In this document: one piece after another, positions 25,901-37,900 of the stretch
How the letters are laid out: the number at the start of each line of letters is the position of its first letter
How positions within the stretch are numbered: the stretch's first letter is position 1
Assembly (NCBI GenBank): GCA_033063855.1
Contig: CP093829.1
Span: 9,000,243-9,064,242 of the forward strand
Direction of reading: 5' to 3'
Length of the DNA stretch: 64,000 nt
Source of the DNA: Smittia aterrima
Taxonomy: Eukaryota; Arthropoda; Insecta; Diptera; Chironomidae
Made by a program: the position numbers and the translations under genes
Notes under the pieces: generated by a model
The model's database searches: none
Told to the model about the DNA's origin: nothing
The model's input: the letters and a program-made list of their open reading frames with translations, nothing else

Positions 25901-28900
25901 ATTTGGACTTGAATAGAAAAGTTTTTTACTTTCGTGTACACGCAAAATTTTCTCATGACGCGGATGTGAGTTGCTGTGAGTTTCAGACGGCAACTAAACA
26001 CTCGAGGAAAACGCGTCAGTAAAATTTATCGACTGTTTGCCTTGAGAACGACCTTAAACTTAATTTGAAAAGTTGGAAACATATGGAAAGCACTTCCGTG
26101 AACTATCGCGAGTCCACCGATTCGCAATAGATTTTATAGATTTTCTCGAATCAAGCTTAAGTCAAATTCTAATCGAATTCGGGTCAATGATAAATTATTC
26201 AAAGTTTTCCGCAGTGATTTATGCTCAAGGGAAGATTTCTTTGCCAAATTTTATTATCTTTCGCTTTATTGGCTTAGCTTTCGTTGCTCGAGTGGTAAGC
26301 GAAGCTTTATCATTGATGAACGGTTCCCATAAATTGCCAGCATATCAAACATTCTTCGAAGTTTGTAATTTTCCAATAAAGCTTTCTCAACTTCAAAAGA
26401 AATTCTCGTCGAAAGTTTCAAAGTCAAAGCTTTGATCCAAGTAACGAGCTTTGCGAGAAAATATTTGCGAAACTCGTGAGACTCGTTCAAAAAGGCTCAC
26501 GATGCTATTGAATGTCGAGAGGATGATTTTTAAAACGTGAATTTCCAAGCATATGTGCCTCTTAAGAATCGATTTTATTATGATAAGTGACGATCAGACA
26601 CTCAATAATCTTCATCTCTTTAGTAGAAGGAGAAAAGGAAGACTCAAAATTTATGACAAAAACGTTTTTCAATTCATTGGATCCTCGTGCACGTCTTCTC
26701 TAATAAGCAAACACTCGAATTTGTCATGACAGAGCAGAAATAAATTTAAAGCAAGTGCGCCTCGTCAAACTTAAATTACAATTATTTATTCAAATTGACG
26801 TTTGAACATGTCAAATCAATTAACGCTTTCGAATAGCTTTATTAAAACGATAGTTTAATTGCACTGCTTGCTTGTTCCTCTGCAACCTTACACGAAATTG
26901 AATTTATCATAAAATTCTAGCGTGCAGCCGGCATCGCGTTGCAACATTCAATCTCTTCTTGCTTCGTCTGCGAAACTTTTTTTCTTTCTTTTTCCACTGC
27001 AAATCTCATAAAAGTTCATGAAGCCCAAGAGGAAATGAAAAATCGATAGAGTTTCAAAGCAACTGCAGCTGAACAGAGTCTCAGATGTCATTGACTCGAA
27101 ACTTCATCCTAACTTTCGTGTAGGAAGCAAAGGAAGAACCTAATTGAAAAAGCTATCGGCAAACGAATCCTCCCAAGAACGAATCCTTCTTCTACGATGT
27201 CTGTGGGGATGTGGCTGATGAAATGAACAACTCGCCTGCAGTGGAATTCAAGCTCTTCGGGAAAAAGGAATCACAATGTAAAATAACAATACACGAAAAG
27301 ACATTTTCCATGATGCTGCGCATGTACTGGGACCTTGAATTGATTTTTTCATCTCGATAACACTCCGCTTAACAGGAGAACGACGATGTGAAGGAAAAGT
27401 GCTGTAACTTTGGTCTCTTCGAGTGAGATCGTCGCTACGATATTGCATTATCTTAAGCCTCTAAGGATTCATAAGCTTTTCTTCTTTATCAGACCGAGCA
27501 GCATTGAGAGTTAGACCATTCAATGACAATAGAGGTGAAGGTGATTCGATTGTCGTTATCGAATTGCGCAACGGAAGATTTTCAAGTGCTTCACGCCAAC
27601 AACAAGAAGAACTCACCAGAACGTTTGTAGTAACCCGGAGGAAGAAAAGCTGCTGGCGGAGTTATTGGCGATGCTGGAATTGCATCCCAAACATTAAAGT
27701 TATCATTGCTAGTGTCAAGGTTGTAGATTTCAAGTTTCTCCTTATCACATTGTCGCCGTCGACGAATGCTGGGAGCAAAAGTCTTTAAAAACTTCACTCC
27801 ACTGATATTACTCGTAGGCGACGATTTCAGTTTTCCCACGGGTTGCTTTGTTTTCGACATTTCTTGTTTTTTATGGCACTTGATTCGATTTCAATTCACA
27901 TTTCCACATTTGCTCGATAGATTTTAATCGACAGAGTCAGAGGAGATTGCATCGCACAACTTTTATTGCTTTTTAAAATTGAAAACAATTGTTTTCAGTC
28001 AGAACAGTTTATTTGATTCACATTCCGAATGGATAAACAAAAGAACGGGAGATGGAAACTGAGAGAAACATAATTAATTTCACTTGAAACGGAAAGTTCT
28101 TTTCTTTTCACTTTCAAAAAGGAGGAAACAGTTTTTTTCTTTTGGTCGAAACTCAATGGGATCAGAAAAGTGACTGAGCAGAGCGAGACGTCTCAACAGA
28201 ATCAAACAGTGGAATATTTTCCTCCTTTCTTCATTCGAAAATTATTTTTTGCTTTTCTTCTTTCGGAATTTTCTATTTTCATTCTTGAATGTGTTGTTGT
28301 TGACGTGAAAAGCGTTTTTCGCTTCGAGGTTTGGAGAGATGCGAGTTTTTTTTCTTGTACACACTGAAAGGGAAATTACGAAAAAAAAAGAAAGTTTCGT
28401 TTCCAGAATCACGAACACTAAAGCTCTCTCTCCTCGTGAAAAACATTCCACATCAACACGAAAGGAAAACCCGATCAGAAACATTAGAATTTTCAAGTGA
28501 AAGCTTAATTTGCAAGTGAATTGTGTGTGGGTTCTCATCGTTTCCATCTAAAAATTCAATGACGCAACAAGAAATATTTTAAATTCCTGATGCCCGACAT
28601 CAGAAAGTTTGCGAAAAAATCTCTCGTCAATGTTCAATTCGAATGTTTTCCAACACTCGAGCGTTAGAAGGAGACGAAGCGAGTCTCAATGTTTCAGGCG
28701 AGGAAAATCAACAAATCGTTATACGGAGAATGAAGAAGGAAAATCGAACAGGTCGTCGCTTCCGATGCTGACTTCAAAACACAATAAACAGTCGTCAAAA
28801 TGTTTCTAGTATCATAAAGCGCTCACTGATAGTAAACGAAAGCTTTTCTTCTTGAATGAGCAAACATAAAAGATGGAAAATAATGGAAAAAGCAAATGAA

Positions 28901-31900
28901 CGTTACTGACAATGTCATCACCATTAGAACTTTTCCTTTTCCAGAGCATAAAACATTTGAAGCTTTTGATGAAGAAGTTGAAATTGAATAAATACCGCGA
29001 GCTCTCGATGATTCAACAATTTAACGTTTCTGCTTAAGAATTCGAAAAGAAAATATAGAAAATTCTTTCGAATTATCTTTTTTGGCAACGAGAAGGAAAA
29101 CAACACAAGTTTATGGTGCAAGTTAATTGGATGGAATTTTCATTATTTCTGTGGCGAGATATTTATTGAGAAGTCGTCGCATTTAAAGGCGCTTGATCTT
29201 ACTTAAACTAAGTAGTTTACGGAATGTTTACGAAATGCTCGCTTGTTTGCTATTTAATTTGGCGAAGCGGCGATGAGTGTAAGCTCTAGTCATAAATTTA
29301 ACGTAATTTTGTTCAAACACAAATCTGCATCGATTGGTTTATGAAAGATTCAAGTACTGAACTGAATAAATAATTACACAAAATGAAATTAATCTCTTCC
29401 CAGGAAGCTTTAGCAGATTCTAGTCGATTGGGAGGAAACTTCTCTTTACCATTCATCAATTAGAGCGAAGGATAAAAGTTTGTTGTTAGTACTTAAATTA
29501 TGAAATAATAAAATGAGATTCTTACCGCTAATGTGGAACTTGTCTACAATCATATCTTGTAACGTACCTGGAATGAGAGAAGGAAAATGGAAATTTAAGA
29601 TAAAGTCTGCACAATGTTCTTCCGCCTGTTATGTCTGAGTTTAATTATTCAACTCTGAGCTTTTGAATTATTAATTTCGTAATATTATTAAAGGAATTTA
29701 AATAATTTTTTCTGTTTTGTCATTTTAACGAACGTAATTTTAATCCATCATCTCATCATGAAGAAAATGTCTTGCATCAAAGCTTAAAATCGATCTTGGC
29801 TTGTCTTCTGCAAGGACGACAGAAAAAGTCTTAAACCCTCGTCAAAATTACGTTAATCCGAAAGTTTAAAAGATTCTGCGTCTCAACTCCAGAAGATCCA
29901 GCAAAAATTTTATTTTCAAGGGCAAACATGAGGAGGTGATTAGAGATTCTTATTAAATTAGTCTTTCTGCATTATCCCTTCTACGGAAAATGACGAAGAG
30001 AAAGTTCGCGACTCAGTCTATAAGTCATCAACTCGTGTATCATAACTTAGAAGTGGGAGAACTTTTTTTCCGCTGAAGGTAAAATAATTTAAACCTTTTT
30101 TCCACGCTTGAGGAAAAAAGGGTTTCGCTTCATTAAAAAGTCACAAAAGTTTTGTTTCATAATTTATTAGAAGGGTCAATCAGTTAGTTTCGTAATGTGA
30201 GTTTAATATTTCTTTTAAAGTTATGCTAATTCCAGAGATTTAAGGGAAATTAGCTAAAGCTGTTAACTTTTTTTAAAGAAATGTTGTCAACGTGACAAAA
30301 CTTCCGAGCATCTCACACTACCAACAACGTAGGCGTTAAAGCCTAAATATCATAAATATTCTCATATAAAATTTACCTTTGAAACAAGCACAGCCCATTA
30401 TGTATCCCATCATCAGAATGCACTTTATTGTTTAGGTTCCCTTTCGTCCGAAAAATTATTTTATCGAGTTATGAAAATTTATTTATTGTTCTGACACACA
30501 CAAAGTCCGGTGCGGCGTGAAGTGTTGTAGGATTATCATAGAAGTTACGAGACTTTGAAATCGTTATAAAAGTTTAACATTGTCGCTTTCCGCAGTGAAA
30601 CAAAAATTCCAGCTGATGATAAACGAAATCCAGCGAGTCTCTATAGAAAGAACACATTTTATTTGTCGGCACTTGTCAATTAAGTTTGATTAAACTTTTC
30701 ACATGTTTTCCTCTTCTGCCAGGTTTGAACAATTTTCACATAAAATCTCTCCCTCCGAAAGCACTGCAAATGATTCCCTCAACAGAGAGATTGCATTTCA
30801 TTCATTCATTCACTAAATGAAGAGTTTTGTTTGCAAGGTCGAGTGATTTCAAAGTCTTCCACATTCACTCACACATTGTTCTACACAAATCGAACCGGAA
30901 TGAGTTCTCTTGCCGCAATTGAGAGCTTACGTTTAATTAATTAAATTTTCGACTATTTTTAGTCGAAAGAATCTTGTGAAATTTTATAAAACTCGTCAAG
31001 CGACAATTTTAATGAGAAGAATCTCGTGAGACGCGAGCAATAAGTGTCAAGTTGAGTGTCACGAAAGTGGTCCACTGAAAATATTTTCTATGCCAACAAT
31101 CAAACCAACGGAATGAGCGAAGAAAAGCTTCTGACAATTCCTATCAAAGTCAAATTAAAAGAGTCGAGAAGCCTTGATAAATAAAGAGGCTTTGATAATC
31201 GCTATCGTGGATGTAAGAAGTAAGAACTCGCTTATCGAAAATGATAAAATTCGAATTTGCTCGCGACGCACGATTGATAAAATTATTCGTTTTATCTGAA
31301 TATTGACGCAGATTTCACACTGCGACATTTCTTATTATAATTACGATTACAACTCATCCCGTGATCTAATAAGAACAAAGTCTGCCGAATGAAAACAATT
31401 TAGAAATTCGCAATAAAGATTTTCCTTGAAATGGAATAGCGGGCGATGACATCAATCAATCAAAGTTTTTCTCTAAAAGAGCATTTTCAGGGCAATCAGA
31501 GGACGAACCCTTTTTGATGACCGTTGGCTCTCTTGTCATACATTCGTTTATCAATCATTCCACTCGTTTTGACTTTCAAATGATAAATTTCTGAGAGAGC
31601 GTTAAATTAATCTTTGTTTCTTTTTTCTCGTGGCACTTCCTCTCACTCTCGACACTGAGGGTGCGAATGGCTTGCGACAATGAAAAATATTTTCTCATTA
31701 TCCGTTATTCGCATAAACATTGGGACATAAAATTAGATGGAAAGGCAACGGCTGTGATCCTGCGCCGCCGCACCTCCTGCTGAGACAATGTTTGCTGCTT
31801 GGCGAGAGCTCGGCTGCTCGCAACTATTTATTAATATTCATTGATATTGAGCTTCTCTTTTCAACAGCCTTGCATGTAGTTGCAGGCTTGCACAACGATG

Positions 31901-34900
31901 CCAAGAGGCAGCCTTCGCCTTGGCTACGTTTCAAGATGTTTCAGTGAGAGCTGCGTGATGAAGAGAATCCTGATCAATAAGAAATCAGACGCAGGAAATC
32001 AGACGCTCACTCCGATAACAAACAACTGCCGCCGAGGAAATTACAATCAATAAATTCAATGGTCGTCGATACAAATTCTACAGTTTCATTAATTGCTGCA
32101 TTAATTAGCATTTTAAATAATTTCGCTATTGACAACGTTGACGTCGCTTGAGTAAGAAACACAACAAATGTCGAAGAGCAAGGTGAAGTCGCCAATTGAA
32201 ATAAACATTTCAAGCCATGACAATTGAATTCACGAAAGGGAAAACAATTTCAGGAGGTAATTAACAAGAAGAAGGTGAACTTTATTCGCAACAAAACAGA
32301 GGAAACTTTATTGACGTCGCCAGAAGTCTCACTCCACTTGAAGCGGTATTCGTACATAATTAACGTTTAAGTTTCCTGTGGCGAGTCCGAAAATGAGGCC
32401 ACCGACGTCAACAATCATTCGGCGACGCTTTTTACGCAATGCAAATATTTAATTATTCTCGTTTCGTTTCATTACCTAATTGAGAAGCTTTCTGCGCCGT
32501 TAATAAGAAATGGGACAAGAATAGTGAAACAACAGGTGTAGCTTATTCGAGTTGAATAATGAATCCGAGAGAGAGAGAGTTAAGAGCTTTCCTTGTCTCA
32601 CCATAGGCACAAATGAGTTTCCCTCGAAGCTTAAAGTGCAACAAGAACATGCAATCATAATCATCGAGTCTTTACGAGTTGAAAAGAAAGTTTTTTTTTT
32701 AATTGAAAGCTTTCGGATAAAGCTATGAAAGCTTTTATTGGGGTTGTGAGTGAAAGAAAGACGCTTCGCAAGGACCCCGAGGCGTGAAGTGTATTCATGG
32801 TGACTCACGCGATTCTTACTGAGCTCAGAGGGTTATGTTAATAGAAAATGTCACTTGAGTGTTTGAATGATAAAGCTCTCGCGAAGTGATTTTAAAATTT
32901 TCTCGCTTCGCTCATAAAAAATTCAAATGAAACTGTCAATGATGTTTACAGTGATTTCCTTAGAACCGCAAAGACGCGAGCTTTCGTTTCTTGTTACGGA
33001 ATTATCAGGAGACATGATCGATGAAAGGGAAAAGAGAAAAAGTATTATGACGTGAGAGAGCCATGTCACATCTACCGCAATGTTGTTTTATTTCTGTGTT
33101 CTTTCAACTTCGTACGGTTGAAGAAAATGAGGAAAAATCCATTTTGTTTGTGTAAACATCGAGCGTCGAGGGAGAAGCGAAAATAGCATAAAAAAATGGT
33201 TAAAAATCAATAAAGTTTCACTCTTCGTTCTTTCTCTCATTTAAATCGGTGGAGTTTATAAGCAGCCAAGTCACCCCTCAATAGTCTTTCATGACTTTTC
33301 GGCGGTGGTTAGGCTTTTCGCAAAAAGATTTACGACCGGCATTATCCACGAAAATGGAGAACTCTTCATCTTGCACATCCTGAGCACACACATCGCACGA
33401 AAAGGAACGAGCACGCATAACATTCACGAACAGAAGACAATTGACTTAATCCACTAAAGAAAGAATCAGCTTTTGGAAATGACGTTTATTTGGCAGGTGA
33501 ATGTAATCACTGGAGGTGCTTACGGTAGCTCAATAAATTAAGCTTCCTACGTACTGCACAATCTCGGATTGAATTCTATGAGAGAATTTCTAACGAGTCC
33601 GAGACCTGCTGTGAACTTTCACATTTTAGATTTTACAGTCGAGCGATCACCATCATCGTCGTTGAATCACTAGAACTCTATTGAGATTAATGAACATTAT
33701 TTCAAGGATTACGTTCATCCTTATTATCAAGGATTAAGCGCTAGTCCTTAGAGGGATCGAGGATCTACACGCGTCTCGAATATCTTACGATTCGCACCTC
33801 TCACGCACACACACACACAGTCAGAGCAGTAACACTTTGATCGACCGCACTGAATCGAGATAGAAAACTTTTCCATCTCTTCTTGTTCTTTTCCTGTTTC
33901 GGCAATATTCCAAATTGACCTTAAATTACACTTCACTCAAATTCCAATATGTCTTCGACTGTGGGAGAACTTTATGTGAAAATTGTTTATAAATTTCTTC
34001 GAAATTTTCTTTGTTTCTGTACATGAATACGCGCGGCATCGAATAAACTTTTTTAGCGGATTCCGAAGCGCTCAGCCGATGAATGAAACGAAAGAATTCC
34101 TACTGAAATTATCAATTAAAAATATTTCACATTTTCAAACTGCAAACACACACACACTCGCTCGAGAAACATTTTAAACTTTTTTTTTCTTCAATTCATT
34201 TTCCATTTGGCGAACGAGCTTCATTAGAGAGAAATGTGACTTGAAGCACACATGAATTAACACTCGTGTAGTTGTGAACTTTTGTCCGAACAATTTGACG
34301 ATGAATAATTTATTTCGCCGGAGGCGATTAACATTTGTTTTCATTCAAAACAATCGTTTCTCGCGATTCCTTCTTTTTGTGTCGTCGCTTTCGGAAGCGG
34401 AAAACGAAAAACTCTGGCAGATGATGTAGATTATTGTGCAATACGTATTGTTTGAAACGGCAGCTATAAACTATCGACTAAGAAGCTCAACTAAACTCCC
34501 TTCACTGACCTACACCTTCAAACACGACTCGCGGACTCGTAGTTTTAGTAAACTTTTCTTCTCAGCGTTCGCTTTCAAGAGAAAAACTCTCGTCGCCAGC
34601 ATAAGAAACTGCAAAAAGCATTCAGGTTTGTTGTTGTAGATCTTTTCGGGGGAGAAAATAATTCTTTCCCCGGCATGACGAACATGCGCACAACTTTCAT
34701 CTAACGCTCGGAAAATTCTTAACTCTGGCAACACAGAAAAGCGAATTTTCCGTTACGAAAACCATCTGTGAGAAGTGTTTTTGCTTCGTACGACTTTTAT
34801 TTATTATTTCTTCGTTTTCTCTTCGATCGACACCTTTCGAATGAATCTCATCGACCACATGGGTCTCTAATTATCTTCTCGGGAATCTAAATGTAGTCGT

Positions 34901-37900
34901 GCGGTGGTTTTGGAGTTTAATTAGTTCAAGAATATTAAAATTGTTTATGTTTAATATTCATTTATTAAAAGTAGCCACGCACACCATTCCGAGCGTTCAA
35001 AGTGTTAGATAAATCAGCTTTTATCGCTGTCCCTTCAAACAAAAATTCTTTCCAGCTGAGGGAATTAAACTAACAAAAATATTACATCGACGCTGTCGTG
35101 TTATCAGTTTCAGTAATCGCTTATTCACTTCCCTTCGAGTTATTTAGTTTGAGAGTCGAGAGAGCATGACAAACAAATGTTTATGAGGATCAATAAATTT
35201 GTTATTTAGACGCATCACGTGACAGCCACTGATTGCCGGTTATCCAATTCTGATCATTAATTTGGAGATTACGGATTCTCGCAACGGGGAGAGCTTTCAA
35301 AGGCAAAGCGCGTCTTAAACCGAAAATTGCTTTTCTTTGTGTATTCTTTGCACAAAGATTTCTTATCGCTCCCGCGACCATTGTTGACAATTTAATTAAA
35401 TTTTCGGTTGTGATAAGACGCCTAATTGTTCTCCCTCGATAAGAATCAGTTTCCAATTAAGGCGACGAAGTTTTCTTGTCGCGCAGCATCGCGTTTGAAA
35501 TGGATCCAAAGTGTAATTGCTTTTTAATGATCCATCAACGGATTTAAGAGTAAATCCATTTCAGTTTTAGAAGCCAAAACAATGCAACGATGAGAAAAGA
35601 TTTTCAATGTCAGCCAAAGATAAAAGTTTCTTCGAAATTATTTTTAGTTCATCAAGAAGAGATTTTCTCAGGTTTCTTCTTCTCATGCTTTGTTATCGAT
35701 TATTTCTGTCTCTTATTTTTAATTGAAGCATTGCAACTTTGTCGATGAAGCTGCTGCTTGAAGTTGACAAGTTCGACGGGAAATGAAACTTTTTATTTCA
35801 AGAAGGCTTAGTACATCTCACGTGTCTCAAGGAGACGTTTGTCACATGTATGACAGGGAATGTCTCGTTCCATTATGACACGAGGCATTAAAGCTACTCA
35901 AACTCTCTTCAGAATAACAAAAATCCTCACAGATATCAAGTGCCTTGTTCAAAGACGAGTTCGTGTTCGTAAGAAGCGAAGAAGGATAAAAATAAAACCG
36001 ACGTTCCTCGCTCGATGCTTCAACAGGTGAATTTCGGTTGTAATTTTTCTCTTTTCGCTTCCCATCAGTTACTCTTCGTTTTCCAACGTTAAAATTTTTC
36101 CGGCCTTGTTATTTATAAATGAACGAACGAGCCTCAAGAGCAGGTATGCGAGGGCGGAAGGCTAATACTGTTCTCTGGCTCGAAATGATGACGAGATGAA
36201 ATTGAAAAGGCCAAGGCGATGGTATGAAGCGTAAAAACTCTCTCGAGAAAGAGAAATTACAAACTGTTATCCCTTTTAACCTTTACACAATATTATTTTG
36301 ATCTTGATTTTTCGTTCGCAGTGAGGGATTTCTTTGAAAGTTTACGAAATTCCCTTCCCGATAAGCTCCGCAGGTGGGTGTCGAAAAGCCTCTTTATTTG
36401 ATCAATCTCGGAAGTTCCTATCGCTTTCCCGCTATCAGATTGATGAAGAAGAAATCTCAACAGCAAACAACGAAATACAAAAGTCATTCAAAGCCGACTT
36501 GTTGACTCTTTGGATCATCCTGATAAGCAAATGATTCCAAAAAAACTTTTTCTACAGAAACATTTCTCTTGAGATGAATTAAGTTTTTTATTGCAGCTTC
36601 TGTTGCATTTAATTCTCGTCGATTACACTCAATTGACCTTTTTCTCTCTCGCGATTTATCGTTTTCGTTTCGCCAAAAACATAAAAAAGATCTTTAACTG
36701 GAGGTTCGTCAAGTTATTCATTGCCAACTTAATTGATCAATTACCGTCTCGAATTTGAGCCCTGCTCTTACCTTGTTGTGCAAAGAACACTTCAGAAATT
36801 ACTCGAGTAATACAAAACATTCAACCCCATTTCCGAGTAACTCTAGAGTCTCTAATTTACGCGAAACAATAGACCAGAGAACGAATAGCAAGCAATTAAT
36901 TGATCTAACAACTGAATTAATCGGAGATGACAAAAAATGTTTTCTCGATTAGAAGCTCAATCTCAGAGCTTTCTATTCATGAGAATAGGCCGAACACAGA
37001 ATAGTCTTATCAATGGATTTGCAAGAGCAATTCAGGAAAAGCTTTTCCGAAGGATTTCCTGAACGAGGATGAACAGATTGCGTAATAGCTCAAGCACAGG
37101 CAGAAACTCATGAAAAACTTTCAACTCACCCATATTGTTGTTAGCAAAGTGCTTTTGAAGCTGCTGCTGAAGAGCCTGGTGATGTGAGACGTGTGGCGTG
37201 TGCGGCGCTTGCTGTTGCTGCTGCTGCTGTTGATTTTGTGGAATACTCGCGTGACCTAACTGATGTGCCGATTGCGAATGCGACACTAGGTTCCCATTTT
37301 GGCTGCTGTTCTGATGATTCTGATGATTGTTATTCATATTCACGTTCATGGGTGAAATTAAATGCGCCGATTGTGACGAAGGCACACTGATTGCTGAGCT
37401 ATTGGATATCATGCTGGTAGGGCTGATTAGGACGGTTGAGTTTGATGGACTCGTGTATGGTATTTCATCATCTTTTTTGTGTTATGTTTCGATTCATTAA
37501 TTTTAATTTACGTTTTTCGTTGACGTCATCGGAGGAGAAAAATCCAAAAAAGCACAAAAAAATCCATTAATTTTCAATTAAAACTTTTGTTCTGATATGC
37601 TTTGGCCATTTTTGAGGCGTGAGAGATAATTTTTTTGATGAATTTATGGATGTTGTGGGTTTGATGAAGAAATTTATGAGTTCTACAGTCAACAAACAGG
37701 TCACTCGGATGATGGAAAGTCATCTCAGTTCCCCGAAGATGACTTTCCATGGCCGGAAGTTTGTAAATGGAAGTGTGATGCATGATTCAAGATGCGATTC
37801 GAGTTGTTCATCAATGACACTTTGCCTAATTGACTTGACGAAAACTTTTTTTCTCACGTTCCCAACTTAGAATAGTTAGGCGAGCGAGGGACGACAAGTT

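Noticed and set aside
26073..26435. 120-residue plus-strand open frame
   Set aside because: No domain, no signal, no splice support, and it lies antisense in a Phactr intron. Length is within what AT-moderate intronic DNA yields by chance.
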